Positions 17,501-27,999 are shown, numbered from the stretch's first letter. The stretch: 64,000 bases of DNA from Alphaproteobacteria bacterium (GCA_016124205.1 WGOD01000003.1:1-64000); one strand, 5' to 3'. The notes: generated by a model from the sequence alone, not told the origin. Translations and numbers: made by a program.

Positions 17501-19642
17501 TCAGAATGTTCCGCGCATCTGGACGTAGAGCGTGGCGCCTTCGCTTGTGTTGCGGTCCTCGATGAAGTCCACGACACCGCCCTGACGCCCGCCCTGGTCG
17601 GGGTCGAAAATGTAGCGGCGCAGGTCCTGACCGTTGTCGAAGACGTAGTCGGCACCCAGACGCGTCGTCACGCCGAACCAGCGCGTCGTCTCGATGTAGA
17701 TGTCGAAATCGCCGTCCGAAAAGCCCTGCTGTTGCAGCTCGTTGGCGCGGAAGACCTTGCCGTTCGACAGCCAGTAATAGTCCCAGCCCCAGGCCCACTG
17801 CTGTTCGGGGAAGGTCTGACGGAAGTCGAGCCGGGCCTCCCATTCCCGGATGCCCGTGAACACCCGGTCCCGCCCGGTGAGCGGGTCGGTGATGTTGGTG
17901 CCATACCATTCCAGGAAGGTGGTCAGGACGGCATTGGAGAGCCCGATCCGGTCGAGCGGTGTGGTCGCATTCAGTGTCACCCGGTCGATCGTCCCGTCGC
18001 CGATATTGCCGGGCACATCGAAATAGCGGCCGGTCACGAGGTTCAGGCGCGGCTCGAAATCGTCGAGACCTTCGATGAAGTCACGACCGACCTTGATTGA
18101 CACCGAGGCATCGTCGCCGAACGTCCGCGTCCATTCCGCCTCCACCGTCCAGGTGCGCTGCGGTTCATAGTCCGGATTGCCGAAGGTCGAGTTGTTGTTG
18201 TCGAGATCGACCGAGCTCGCGAACTTGCCGAATTCCAGCTGCGCCACGTCGCGCTGGACCGCAAAGCGTAACCGGTTGGCGTCATCCAGCCGCCAGTTCA
18301 GCGTCACGGACGGTTTCGGATAGAAGAAGGTCCGCGATTGTTCGACATCGCCGGTCTGGCTGATCTCGGAGAATTCGAGACGGAGGCCGCTTTCGATGTT
18401 CACATCATCATTCAGCGTCCAGACATGCCGGCCGAAGAGTTCGGCGCGGCGCTCCTCGACCCGCGCATTGGCGACCGGCAGGTCGATCGCGGTCAGCGTG
18501 GTGCCGTCGTCATAGGTCAGGGCAACGAAGGAATCGCGGGCGTTGAAGGCGCCTTCGGCACCGAACTCGATCGTGTGCGCCTCGTTCGGCGTCCAGGTGA
18601 AGGCCTGACGCAGGGCCAGCTCGGTGTCGTTGCCCTCGGCTTCGTAGATCACGGCTTCGACGAAGGCGACGGGGTCGTAAACCTCGAAGGGTTCGGGACC
18701 ATCTTCGAACTGTTCATAGGAGATGAACCCCGTGGACGTGGAGGACAGCGTGTCCGACCAGTCCCGGCTCCAGGTCACCGAACCGCGGCCGCCCAGGCCG
18801 TAATTGAGTGTTTCAGAGCGTTCGAACCGGATCGGCGCGAAGCCACCGCCCGGCTGGGTGCCATCCACGAAGCCGACATTCTGACGACGCCACTCCCAGA
18901 TCCAGCCACGGCTGTCGAAGCGGAGCTCAGACCCGTCGCCGAGCGTCGTGTTCAGAGAGAAGGTCGGGTTGATTTCCCAGGATTCGCGCTGATCACTTTC
19001 GCTTCGCCGTTCCAGCCAGTTTCCGGCCCCGTCATAGAGCGCTTCGCGCCGGTTGAATCGCCGTGCGCTCAGACTGCCCTCGAGGCCCAGTGTGAGTTCA
19101 GTCACCTCACCCAGCCTGCGTGACATTGAGATCGACCCGGATGGTGTGACGCGGCCGGCGTCCCAATATCTCAGGCGGAGATCCCACGAGGTGGATTCTC
19201 CGGCGCCTTCGCGCAGGATCACGTTGGCGAGCCGGGGATGACCGCGCATCTCGAACTCGCCCGCGGAATCGCTGATCAGTTCGATCCGCTCCACATCCCC
19301 TGCCGGGATGCGTTGCAACACCGTGTCCAGCGAGATCGACTTGTTCGACGGCCGCCGCCCGTTGATCAGCAGGTTTCCGAAGGAATCGCCCAGCCCACGG
19401 CGCCCTGTATCCCCGCCATCGAGCGAATAACCCGGGAGACGCGTGATCATGTCCAGCGCCGTGACCGGTGAAAAGCCTATGAAAAAGTCAGCCGGATAGG
19501 TCTGCCTGCCGTCGGTGACGATCGCAGCATCCGGTTCGATCCGCCGGATCTCCGCCTCGCCCTCCTGGGCGTCAGCCAGATCAAAAAATGCAAAGATACT
19601 CGTGGCCGCACCTGCCAGTGCGGCGACCTTCATCCCTGTCAC
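17501..19642 (-). CDS. TonB-dependent outer membrane receptor
   Basis: 713 residues from the GTG at 19642, which has GAGGGAG about seven bases upstream. A signal peptide (MTGMKVAALAGAATSIFAFFDLADA) precedes a short plug domain: TALDMITRLPGYSLDGGDTGRRGLGDSFGNLLINGRRPSNKS, then VERIELISDSA, a typical plug pattern. The remaining 550 residues alternate polar and aromatic residues as in a beta-barrel and end in YVQMRGTF, with the terminal Phe used for outer-membrane insertion. No obvious TonB box was found near the mature N-terminus. The ligand is unknown; no transport or degradation genes accompany it. Confidence 0.88.
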   Translation of the reverse strand: MTGMKVAALAGAATSIFAFFDLADAQEGEAEIRRIEPDAAIVTDGRQTYPADFFIGFSPVTALDMITRLPGYSLDGGDTGRRGLGDSFGNLLINGRRPSNKSISLDTVLQRIPAGDVERIELISDSAGEFEMRGHPRLANVILREGAGESTSWDLRLRYWDAGRVTPSGSISMSRRLGEVTELTLGLEGSLSARRFNRREALYDGAGNWLERRSESDQRESWEINPTFSLNTTLGDGSELRFDSRGWIWEWRRQNVGFVDGTQPGGGFAPIRFERSETLNYGLGGRGSVTWSRDWSDTLSSTSTGFISYEQFEDGPEPFEVYDPVAFVEAVIYEAEGNDTELALRQAFTWTPNEAHTIEFGAEGAFNARDSFVALTYDDGTTLTAIDLPVANARVEERRAELFGRHVWTLNDDVNIESGLRLEFSEISQTGDVEQSRTFFYPKPSVTLNWRLDDANRLRFAVQRDVAQLEFGKFASSVDLDNNNSTFGNPDYEPQRTWTVEAEWTRTFGDDASVSIKVGRDFIEGLDDFEPRLNLVTGRYFDVPGNIGDGTIDRVTLNATTPLDRIGLSNAVLTTFLEWYGTNITDPLTGRDRVFTGIREWEARLDFRQTFPEQQWAWGWDYYWLSNGKVFRANELQQQGFSDGDFDIYIETTRWFGVTTRLGADYVFDNGQDLRRYIFDPDQGGRQGGVVDFIEDRNTSEGATLYVQMRGTF

Positions 19643-19680
19643 GCGCGTCTCCCTCGCGAACGCGCCCGTCCCGAGCCGTA

Positions 19681-19725
19681 ACGGACATTAGTCCGCATTC
19701 GCAGTGTCGTGCGTTACATGTCCGT
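19681..19725 (-). promoter_or_regulatory. inverted repeat upstream of the TonB-dependent receptor
   Basis: ACGGACAT (19681-19688) and ATGTCCGT (19718-19725) are perfect inverted copies 29 bases apart, between the tldD stop and the receptor start. This could be an operator or a tldD terminator; the sequence alone does not decide. Confidence 0.35.
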
Positions 19726-19744
19726 AAGGGGGTTCACGCCTGCG

Positions 19745-21157
19745 TCAGGCGGCCCCGCCAACCGTCAGTCCGGTGATCTTCAGTGTCGGCTGTCCGACGC
19801 CGACCGGCACGCCCTGACCGGCCTTGCCGCAGACCCCGATGCCGGGGTCGAGGGCGAAGTCCTTGCCGATCATGGAGATGCGGGTGAGGGCGGTCGGCCC
19901 GTCGCCGATCAGGGTTGCGCCCTTGACCGGGGCGACGATCTTCCCGTTCTCGACCTTGTAGGCCTCGGTGCACTGAAAGACGAATTTGCCCGAGGTGATA
20001 TCGACCTGACCACCGCCGAAATTCACGGCATAGAGGCCGTCCTTCAGGCTGGCGACGATTTCGCCGGGTTCGTCCTGACCGCCGAGCATGTAGGTGTTCG
20101 TCATGCGCGGCATGGGCATGTGGGCATAGGATTCGCGGCGGCCATTGCCGGTCGGCGCCACACCCATCAGTCGGGCGTTGAGCCGGTCCTGCATATAGCC
20201 TTTGAGGATGCCGTCCTCGATGAGGACGGTGCGGTTCGTGGGCGTACCTTCGTCGTCAACCGTCAGCGAGCCGCGGCGCTTCTCGATCGTGCCGTCATCG
20301 ACGACCGTCACGCCCGGCGACGCAACGCGTTCGCCCACGCGGCCGGAGAAGGCCGAGCTGCCCTTGCGATTGAAGTCGCCTTCGAGGCCATGCCCGACCG
20401 CTTCATGGAGCAGGACAGCTGGCCAGCCCGGTCCGAGCACCACGTCGGCCTGACCGGCGCGGGCATCGATCGCATCGAGATTGACGCGCGCAATGCGCAG
20501 CGCCTCGTCGGCGAGACCCTTCCAGCTTTCAGGCTGGATCCAGACATGAAAGGCGTCGCGCCCGCCGGCTCCGGCGGAGCCGGATTCGCGGCGGCCATCG
20601 CGCTCGACCGTGACCGACACGTTGATTCGGACCAGCGGCCGGTCATCGGTCTTCAGATCGCCGTCGGCGCGCAGGATACCAATGATGCGGCGCGAGCCGG
20701 CAATACTGGCCGAGACCTGAACGACGGAGGGATCTTTCGCGCGGACGTAGGCGTCGATCTCGGCGAGCAGATTCACCTTGGTCTCGAAGTCCGGTTCGCC
20801 GATCGGATCGATGGAATCGTAGAGGCGGCGATTGGTGCCGGCCGGCGGTTCGGCCAGCACGCCCGAGCGGCCGCGCTTGGCCGCGGAAGCGGCTTCGCCG
20901 GCGCGGTCAAGCGCGGCGAGCGTGGGGTCGGACGTGTGAGCGTAACCGGTCGATTCTCCGCTGACCACGCGCAGGCCGAAGCCGCGCAGGGCATCGAAGC
21001 TGGCCGACTTCAGCCGGCCATCGTCCCACACCAGGGATTCGCTGACGCCGTGTTCGAGGAAGAGTTCGCCGTCGTCGGCGCCGTCCAGAGGCCCGGCAAT
21101 CCGGGCACGTGCGGAATCGGCGTCGAATTCAAACGGGGCGAAGGGGTCGCCGGTCAT
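19745..21157 (-). CDS. tldD: TldD family zinc metalloprotease
   Basis: 470 residues. TldD works with TldE/PmbA as a cytoplasmic protease that removes peptides, for example in maturation of modified peptides. The motif HEAVGHGLEGDFNRKGSSAFSG, with HEAVGH at 251-256, supplies the zinc-binding His residues of the family. GYMQDRLNARLMGVAPTGNGRRESY and the C-terminal KAGQGVPVGVGQPTLKITGLTVGG are equally characteristic. No tldE/pmbA partner is seen in this window. The start ATG at 21157 lies inside the 3' arm of an 11-base hairpin, and an in-frame TGA sits six bases upstream of the ATG, fixing the start. Confidence 0.95.
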   Translation of the reverse strand: MTGDPFAPFEFDADSARARIAGPLDGADDGELFLEHGVSESLVWDDGRLKSASFDALRGFGLRVVSGESTGYAHTSDPTLAALDRAGEAASAAKRGRSGVLAEPPAGTNRRLYDSIDPIGEPDFETKVNLLAEIDAYVRAKDPSVVQVSASIAGSRRIIGILRADGDLKTDDRPLVRINVSVTVERDGRRESGSAGAGGRDAFHVWIQPESWKGLADEALRIARVNLDAIDARAGQADVVLGPGWPAVLLHEAVGHGLEGDFNRKGSSAFSGRVGERVASPGVTVVDDGTIEKRRGSLTVDDEGTPTNRTVLIEDGILKGYMQDRLNARLMGVAPTGNGRRESYAHMPMPRMTNTYMLGGQDEPGEIVASLKDGLYAVNFGGGQVDITSGKFVFQCTEAYKVENGKIVAPVKGATLIGDGPTALTRISMIGKDFALDPGIGVCGKAGQGVPVGVGQPTLKITGLTVGGAA

Positions 21158-21188
21158 GGAGCCTCACTCGTTTCGTATGAGGCTCCAT
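21156..21188 (-). promoter_or_regulatory. leader hairpin enclosing the tldD start codon
   Basis: On the minus strand ATGGAGCCTCA and TGAGGCTCCAT form a perfect 11-base stem with loop TACGAAACGAG. The final AT of the 3' arm is part of the tldD initiation codon, and the TGAGG that could serve as ribosome binding site is inside the stem. The structure would hide the start from ribosomes. It may also end transcripts of the upstream TPR gene, though no T-run follows. Confidence 0.6.
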
Positions 21189-21230
21189 GGATAACCGACG
21201 CATGGCGCAGGCGCGAGGCCCGCGTGTCAG

Positions 21231-21797
21231 TCAGCTGTTGTTGACGACGTGAAACCGGTCGAGCTCACGGCGGACCGCCGTCCAGTCCGGATCGAGTTCG
21301 AGTGCGGTCAGATAGTCCTGATAGGCGGCCTGATTGTTTTCCATCATCTCGTAGGCGATGGCGCGGTTCACGTAGGCGCGCTCGGGATGGTCGATCCCGG
21401 CCTCGATCGCGGCGGTGGCCGCGTCGACCGCGTCCTGCGGACGGTTCAGGCGGACATAGGCGGCCGAGAAGTTCAGCTGGATTTCCGGCGCCTCGAAGCC
21501 GAGATCGACGGCATCTTCGAGGTCGCGCAGCGCCGACATCGGCTGGCCCATATTCATCAGAATGACGGCGCGGTTCACATAGGTCCGGGCCCGCGTGTCG
21601 CGATCCATCATGTTGTGGTCGAAGGCGGCATTGCAGTCGCGCAGCGCGGCCATGTCGAACTGATGCATGGCGGCGTTCTGGTAGCAGCCGGCAGCAGCGC
21701 TGCGCCCGACGACGACCATGGACTGGGAAAAGGCCGGGGCCGACAGGGCGGTCGCGGCGGCCAGGGATGCAATTGCGATTGCGAGTTTCGTTTTCAT
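21231..21797 (-). CDS. secreted tetratricopeptide-repeat protein (copy 1)
   Basis: 188 residues from the ATG at 21797, which follows GGGAGGAACGCC. A signal peptide (MKTKLAIAIASLAAATALSAPAFSQ) directs export. Three or four TPR units follow, with the A-x-x-N-R-A pattern (YVNRAVILMNMGQPMSALRDLEDAV; YVNRAIAYEMMENNQAAYQDYLTAL). It ends in LDRFHVVNNS, closely resembling LDRFQVHSLS in the next gene upstream, and the two share CDxA and INxG elements, so they are tandem paralogs. TPR domains mediate protein binding; the partner is unknown. Confidence 0.85.
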   Translation of the reverse strand: MKTKLAIAIASLAAATALSAPAFSQSMVVVGRSAAAGCYQNAAMHQFDMAALRDCNAAFDHNMMDRDTRARTYVNRAVILMNMGQPMSALRDLEDAVDLGFEAPEIQLNFSAAYVRLNRPQDAVDAATAAIEAGIDHPERAYVNRAIAYEMMENNQAAYQDYLTALELDPDWTAVRRELDRFHVVNNS

Positions 21798-21810
21798 GGC
21801 GTTCCTCCCG

Positions 21811-21849
21811 AAAGCCGGTCCGGCAGCTTCAGGGCTTTTCGGCCGGACC
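21811..21849 (-). promoter_or_regulatory. interleaved complementary segments in TPR copy 1 leader
   Basis: On the minus-strand RNA GGUCCGGC pairs perfectly with GCCGGACC (21842-21849 with 21817-21824), while the enclosed AAAGCC pairs with GGCUUU at 21811-21816, which directly abuts the ribosome binding site GGGAGG. The two helices overlap in order, so they would compete or form a knot. Regulation is inferred only from the layout. Confidence 0.4.
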
Positions 21850-21908
21850 TTGATAACTACCAAGCTAGCGCCGCGGCGAAGGAACGGAACTCGGGCAGGC
21901 CAACTCTC

Positions 21909-21935
21909 ACGGCGAAGTGATTCCGATCACGCCGT
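21909..21935 (-). terminator. hairpin at the stop of TPR copy 2
   Basis: ACGGC-GAA-GTGAT and ATCAC-GCCGT form a ten-base helix with a three-base bulge, touching the TGA stop of the upstream TPR gene. No T-run follows on the minus strand, so termination is uncertain. Confidence 0.4.
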
Positions 21936-22495
21936 CAGGATAGGGAGTGAACCTGGAAGCGGTCGAGGGCTTCACGGGGGCGCGACCAGTCCGGTGCGAC
22001 CTCTGCGGCGTCGCGATAGCTTTCATAGGCCGAACGGATATCGCCGAGCAGTTCCAGGGCGACGCCCCGGTTGAACAGGGCATTCGCGCGGGAATTGGTG
22101 CCGGCGGAGACCGCATAGTCTGCGGCTTCGACCGCTTCGGCATACCGTTCGAGCAGAATCAGGGCCGCCGACCGGTTTGTTGCCGATTCGGCCATCAAGG
22201 TGGGATCGATCTCGTCAGCGCGGCGGAAATCGTCGAGCGCTTCGTCGGCGTGACCGATATTGATCAGGATGATTCCGCGATTGATGTGCGTCTTGGCGAG
22301 TTCGTTCTGGGTCAGATTGGCCCGGGCAATCGCACGATCGCACTCATAGAGGGCTTCGCGCTGGGCGTTTCTCTGCATCGCGCCTTCGAAGCAGTTCCGA
22401 GCAGGGCTGCCCGCCGCATAGGCGGTGTACACCTGAGCGTTCGCAGGTGCGGACAGCCCGATGACAGCTGCCAGAATGGCGAGTCTGATGCTCAT
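21935..22495 (-). CDS. secreted tetratricopeptide-repeat protein (copy 2)
   Basis: 186 residues from the ATG at 22495, preceded by GAGGGAGG. A signal peptide (MSIRLAILAAVIGLSAPANAQ) leads into three TPR-like units (THINRGIILINIGHADEALDDFRRA; ALFNRGVALELLGDIRSAYESYRDA). Cysteines at CFEG and YECD frame the first helix pair, as in copy 1 (CYQN, DCNA), suggesting a conserved periplasmic disulfide. It is divergent from the cytochrome oxidase operon. Function unknown; related short TPR proteins are found in alphaproteobacteria. Confidence 0.85.
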   Translation of the reverse strand: MSIRLAILAAVIGLSAPANAQVYTAYAAGSPARNCFEGAMQRNAQREALYECDRAIARANLTQNELAKTHINRGIILINIGHADEALDDFRRADEIDPTLMAESATNRSAALILLERYAEAVEAADYAVSAGTNSRANALFNRGVALELLGDIRSAYESYRDAAEVAPDWSRPREALDRFQVHSLS

Positions 22496-22633
22496 GACTC
22501 CCTCCCTCGAAGCCATATTTCAGAACGCACAGTAGCAAATTCGAACCGCAGCAAAAAGCCGCCTGTTGCTTCACGCGGCCATCGACAAGCGCCGCCTGAC
22601 GTCTTATTGCGACAAAACAACGCTGTTAGCGGC

Positions 22634-22662
22634 CTGACAGGACCGTCACACGGCTCTATATT
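22634..22662 (+). promoter_or_regulatory. predicted sigma70-type promoter of the cta operon
   Basis: CTGACA (22634-22639) and TATATT (22657-22662) are separated by 17 bases, 58 bases ahead of the ctaC ATG. This is the only clear promoter-like pair in the divergent region with the TPR gene. Confidence 0.6.
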
Positions 22663-22720
22663 CCGCCGCGCCTGGCGAGGGGGCTCGCTCCCGTTTAGCC
22701 GAATTGCACCTGGGGAAGAC

Positions 22721-23569
22721 ATGCGATTCTTGACCGCGATACTTGCCACCTGGGCCGCCGCCGCATCCGGTGCGCTGGCTCAGGCCGGACGGCCGCACGA
22801 TGGCGGCATCGGGCTTCAACGTTCCGTCACGTCGATGATGGACGGGATTACCCATTTCCACACGTTCGTGCTGATCATCATCACGGCGATCGTGCTGATC
22901 GTTCTCGCGCTTCTGATCTATGTGATCGTCCGCTTCCGGGCGAAAGCCAATCCGGAGCCGAGCAAGTTCAGCCACAACACGCTGATCGAAGTGGTCTGGA
23001 CCGGTATCCCGGTGCTGATCCTGTTCGTGATCGCGATCCCGTCCTTCCGGCTGCTCTACCACAATGACGTTATTCCCGAGGCGGAGATGACGATCAAGGT
23101 GACCGGCTACCAGTGGTATTGGGGCTATGAATATCCCGACCAGGAAATCGGCGAATACCTGTCGAACATGATCCCCGACGACGAGATCGACGAGGCGGCC
23201 GGCCAGATCCGCCTGCTCTCGGTCGACTATCCGATGGTCATTCCGGTCGACACGACGGTGCGCGTCCAGGTGACGGCCGCCGACGTGATCCACTCGTTCG
23301 CGATGCCGTCCTTCGGCAACAAGATCGACGCGATCCCGGGCCGACTGAACGAGACCTGGATCAATGCACGGGAAGTCGGCGTGTATCATGGCCAGTGCTC
23401 GGAACTGTGTGGCCAATTCCACGCCTTCATGCCGATCGAGATCCATGTCGTCCCGCAGGACGTATTCGAGCAATGGTCCGCCGCGGTCGCGGAAGACCCG
23501 GACTCGGGCAATGCCATTCTCGCCGAATTCCAATCCGAACAGCGCGATACGCGCATGGCCGCGCGCTGA
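22721..23569 (+). CDS. ctaC: cytochrome c oxidase subunit II
   Basis: 282 residues. Subunit II carries the CuA centre that accepts electrons from cytochrome c on the periplasmic side. A signal peptide (MRFLTAILATWAAAASGALA) is followed by two membrane helices (about 45-68 and 88-105) and the cupredoxin domain. The CuA ligands are visible in ADVIHSFAMPSFG (His) and VYHGQCSELCGQFHAFMPIE (Cys, Glu, Cys, His, Met). The aromatic stretch GYQWYWGYEYP is the electron entry site. It is the first gene of the operon, 11 bases before ctaD. Confidence 0.97.
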   Translation: MRFLTAILATWAAAASGALAQAGRPHDGGIGLQRSVTSMMDGITHFHTFVLIIITAIVLIVLALLIYVIVRFRAKANPEPSKFSHNTLIEVVWTGIPVLILFVIAIPSFRLLYHNDVIPEAEMTIKVTGYQWYWGYEYPDQEIGEYLSNMIPDDEIDEAAGQIRLLSVDYPMVIPVDTTVRVQVTAADVIHSFAMPSFGNKIDAIPGRLNETWINAREVGVYHGQCSELCGQFHAFMPIEIHVVPQDVFEQWSAAVAEDPDSGNAILAEFQSEQRDTRMAAR

Positions 23570-23577
23570 GGAGCTGA

Positions 23578-25209
<1,632 letters not shown>

Positions 25210-25219
25210 CCGAAAGCAA

Positions 25220-25247
25220 GCGAACCCCGGCCCGGTCCGGGGTTCGC
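25220..25247 (+). terminator. intercistronic hairpin between ctaD and ctaB
   Basis: GCGAACCCCGG (25220-25230) and CCGGGGTTCGC (25237-25247) form a perfect 11-base stem with a six-base loop, then CTCTTCC. No proper U-run follows, so it may protect the 3' end of the ctaCD message or attenuate, rather than stop, transcription into the assembly genes. Confidence 0.55.
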
Positions 25248-25281
25248 CTCTTCCGGTCTTGAACAACAGGCCTGAAACGAC

Positions 25282-26256
25282 ATGACTGCGCCGCGTCATC
25301 CGTCCATCACCCAAGGGGTGCGGAGTCTGCCCGCCGACTGGCGGGACTATCTCGCGCTGATGAAGCCGCGGGTGATGACGCTGGTCGTGTTCACGGCGTT
25401 CGCGGGCTATGTCGCCGCGCCGTCGGGCATCCACCCGGTGATGGCGGCGATTGCGATCTTCGCCCTGGCGCTTGGCGCCGGGGCGGCCGGTGCGCTGAAC
25501 ATGGCGTATGATTCCGATATCGACGCGACCATGCGCCGGACGCGGAAACGCCCCGTGCCCGCGGGCAAGGTCAGCCGGTCTGACGCCTATGGCATGGGGC
25601 TTGTCGGTTCGGGGCTCGCCGTCATTCTGATGGCCTTGTCGGCGAATTATATCGCCGCCGGCCTCCTGGCCTTCTCGATCTTCTTCTACGCCGTCATCTA
25701 CACGATGGGGCTGAAGCGCCGCACGCCGCAGAATATCGTGATCGGCGGCGCGGCCGGCGCCTTCCCGCCGATGATCGGCTGGGCCATCGCGACCGGCGGT
25801 GTATCGATGGAAGCGGTGATGCTGTTTGCCATCATCTTCCTCTGGACCCCGCCGCATTCCTGGGCGCTGGCGCTCTACAAGTCGGGCGACTATGCCGCCG
25901 CGGGCGTGCCGATGATGCCGGTGGCCAAGGGCCCCGCACGCACACGTCTTGAAATCCTGATCTATTCGCTGGTCCTCGTGCCGTTCGCGACGCTGCCGGT
26001 CTTCACGGGCCTCGGCGGCTGGGTCTATGCGGCTGCGGCCTTCGGCGGCGGCGCGCTGTTCCTGATCCTCGCCGTCCGCGTCTTCCGTTCGCGGGCGGGT
26101 GAAGCCGGTTCGGCCGAGGAGGGGGACCTCTATGCCGTCCGCTCCGGCGACAAGGCGGCCCGCGACCTTTTCGCCTATTCCATCGCCTATCTGGCGCTGC
26201 TTTTTGCTGCCCTCATCGCCGAGCACGGGCTCGGCGCCTATATGAGTGTGATGTGA
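25282..26256 (+). CDS. ctaB: protoheme IX farnesyltransferase (heme O synthase)
   Basis: 324 residues, UbiA superfamily. It attaches farnesyl to protoheme to make heme O, the precursor of the oxidase's heme A. The first motif NMAYDSDIDATMRRTRKRP carries the metal-binding Asp residues, and YTMGLKRRTPQNIVIGGAAGAFPP and WTPPHSWALALYKSGDY are typical of heme O synthases. Eight to nine membrane helices are predicted. It follows ctaD after a hairpin and its stop overlaps the next start by one base (TGATG). Confidence 0.96.
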   Translation: MTAPRHPSITQGVRSLPADWRDYLALMKPRVMTLVVFTAFAGYVAAPSGIHPVMAAIAIFALALGAGAAGALNMAYDSDIDATMRRTRKRPVPAGKVSRSDAYGMGLVGSGLAVILMALSANYIAAGLLAFSIFFYAVIYTMGLKRRTPQNIVIGGAAGAFPPMIGWAIATGGVSMEAVMLFAIIFLWTPPHSWALALYKSGDYAAAGVPMMPVAKGPARTRLEILIYSLVLVPFATLPVFTGLGGWVYAAAAFGGGALFLILAVRVFRSRAGEAGSAEEGDLYAVRSGDKAARDLFAYSIAYLALLFAALIAEHGLGAYMSVM

Positions 26257-26495
26257 TGAGCGGCATTCCCACACCTCCCCACCAGAAGCCGACGATTTCC
26301 GAGGGCAAGACCCCCGGTCCGGACGAGCGCGGTGCGCCGCGCGAACTGACCCCGGACGAGCGCGAGGCTTTCATCAAGGCGCGCAAGGGCCGCAACCGGG
26401 CGATTGCGTTCGGCCTGATTGCGTTTGCTGTACTGGTTTTCGTGATCACCGCCCTGCGCCTGATGCAGAATATCGCAGCGGGGCAGGCAGGATGA
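26256..26495 (+). CDS. small single-helix protein of the cta operon (CoxF-like position)
   Basis: 79 residues: a hydrophilic N-terminal half rich in Pro, Lys and Glu, the short conserved-looking ELTPDEREAFIKARKGRNRA, then one membrane helix (about residues 50-70) and a short tail. Alphaproteobacterial oxidase operons commonly have a small gene of this kind between ctaB and ctaG, sometimes named coxF. It overlaps both neighbours (one base with ctaB, four with ctaG), so it is translated with them. Role in oxidase assembly is inferred from position only. Confidence 0.75.
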   Translation: MSGIPTPPHQKPTISEGKTPGPDERGAPRELTPDEREAFIKARKGRNRAIAFGLIAFAVLVFVITALRLMQNIAAGQAG

Positions 26496-27067
26496 ACTGG
26501 CTTCCGAAGAACAAGAACACCCGCTTGATGGCGATCTGCGCGACGGTCGCGGTCTCGATGGTCGGCGCGGCCTATGCCGCGGTTCCGCTTTACAATCTGT
26601 TCTGCCGGGTCACCGGGTATGGCGGCACGCCGCAGGTCCGAGTCGCTGCTGCCGACCGGGTGATCGACCGCGAGGTCACGGTGCGTTTCGACGCCAGCCG
26701 CAATGGCGGCCTGCCGTGGGAATTCCAGCCGATCGACCGGGCGATCACCGTCAATGTGGGCGAGAGCGCGCTGGCCTATTTCCGCGCGACCAACAATTCC
26801 GACCGTCCGATCACCGGCGTGGCGACCTATAATGTGACGCCCTACAAGGCGGCCCCGTATTTCGTGAAGCTGGAATGTTTCTGCTTCACCGAACAAACGC
26901 TGCAGCCTGGCGAGTCGATCGACATGCCGGTGCTGTTTTTCGTCGACCCCGAGATCGAGACCGATCGCCGGGCCGATGACATCACCACAATCACTCTGTC
27001 CTACACGTTTTTCGAGGCTGAGGATTCAGAGCCGGGCGCGACCTCTGGCCGCGACGCGGCACCATGA
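26492..27067 (+). CDS. ctaG: cytochrome c oxidase assembly protein CtaG/Cox11
   Basis: 191 residues. CtaG delivers copper to the CuB site of subunit I. One N-terminal membrane helix (residues about 10-30) anchors a periplasmic Ig-like domain. The family motifs VPLYNLFCRVTGYGGTPQ and the copper-binding KLECFCFTEQTLQPGES (Cys-x-Cys) are present, as is MPVLFFVDPEI. The ATG overlaps the previous stop by four bases. A 77-base gap separates it from ctaE. Confidence 0.96.
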   Translation: MNWLPKNKNTRLMAICATVAVSMVGAAYAAVPLYNLFCRVTGYGGTPQVRVAAADRVIDREVTVRFDASRNGGLPWEFQPIDRAITVNVGESALAYFRATNNSDRPITGVATYNVTPYKAAPYFVKLECFCFTEQTLQPGESIDMPVLFFVDPEIETDRRADDITTITLSYTFFEAEDSEPGATSGRDAAP

Positions 27068-27144
27068 CGTTGATCCGGGGCTAGGCCACGGGTATCAGGA
27101 GCAACTGACCGCCTGACTGGTTGGGGAATCGCAGGAGACGCGCG

Positions 27145-27996
27145 ATGGCTGGGCAAGCCGTAAAGCATGACTACCACCTTGTGAATCCGAGCCCGTGGCC
27201 GCTCGTCGGCTCGTTCTTCGGCTTCGTTCTCGCCATTGGCGCCATCGTCATGATGAAGGGCCTGTCGGACGATCCGGCGAATGTGTTCTTCGGCGCGGGC
27301 CAGCCCTGGCTTCTCGGCCTCGGCTTCCTGGGTGTGCTCTACACCATGTTCGGCTGGTGGTCGGACGTGGTGAAGGAAAGCCGCGAAGGCGATCATACAC
27401 CGGTCGTCCAGATCGGCCTGCGCTACGGCATGATCCTGTTCATCGTGTCGGAAGTGATGTTCTTCGTCGCGTGGTTCTGGATCTTCTTCGAAGGCGCGCT
27501 GTTCCACGAAGTCCGCATGATCGAGGGCTGGGACAGCTGGCCGGTGACCGATCCGTCGACGGGCAGCGTGATCGAGACCTTCGATCCGTGGCACCTGCCG
27601 CTGATCAACACGCTGATCCTGCTTCTGTCTGGCACGACGGTGACGTGGGCGCACCATGCGCTGATCCACGGCGACCGCACTGGCGCGAAGATGGGCCTCC
27701 TCTTCACCGTGCTGCTGGGTCTCAGCTTCACGGCGGTTCAGGTCTACGAATATTCGCACGCCACCTTCGCCTTCTCGGGCAATCTCTATGGCGCCAGCTT
27801 CTTCATGGCGACGGGCTTCCACGGGGCGCACGTCATCATCGGGACGATCTTCCTGGCGGTCTGTCTCTTCCGCCTGCTGGCGGGGCAATTCACACCGCAG
27901 AAGCATTTCGGTCTCGAGGCGGCCGCCTGGTACTGGCACTTCGTCGACGTGGTGTGGCTGTTCCTGTTTGCCTTCGTCTACGTGACGTTCCAGTAG
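27145..27996 (+). CDS. ctaE: cytochrome c oxidase subunit III
   Basis: 283 residues, seven membrane helices. Subunit III stabilises the core and its proton uptake. The opening [17 protein letters not shown], then [42 protein letters not shown] and the C-terminal [19 protein letters not shown] are the family signatures. The ATG at 27145 has AGGAG eight bases upstream; a longer frame to 27121 has no such signal. Three bases separate its stop from the DUF983 gene. Confidence 0.97.
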   Translation: MAGQAVKHDYHLVNPSPWPLVGSFFGFVLAIGAIVMMKGLSDDPANVFFGAGQPWLLGLGFLGVLYTMFGWWSDVVKESREGDHTPVVQIGLRYGMILFIVSEVMFFVAWFWIFFEGALFHEVRMIEGWDSWPVTDPSTGSVIETFDPWHLPLINTLILLLSGTTVTWAHHALIHGDRTGAKMGLLFTVLLGLSFTAVQVYEYSHATFAFSGNLYGASFFMATGFHGAHVIIGTIFLAVCLFRLLAGQFTPQKHFGLEAAAWYWHFVDVVWLFLFAFVYVTFQ

Positions 27997-27999
27997 CGT

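Noticed and set aside
21811-21849. H-type pseudoknot in the TPR leader.
   Set aside because: No bases link the two helices across the eight-base stem, so a knot is sterically unlikely; alternative hairpins are reported instead.
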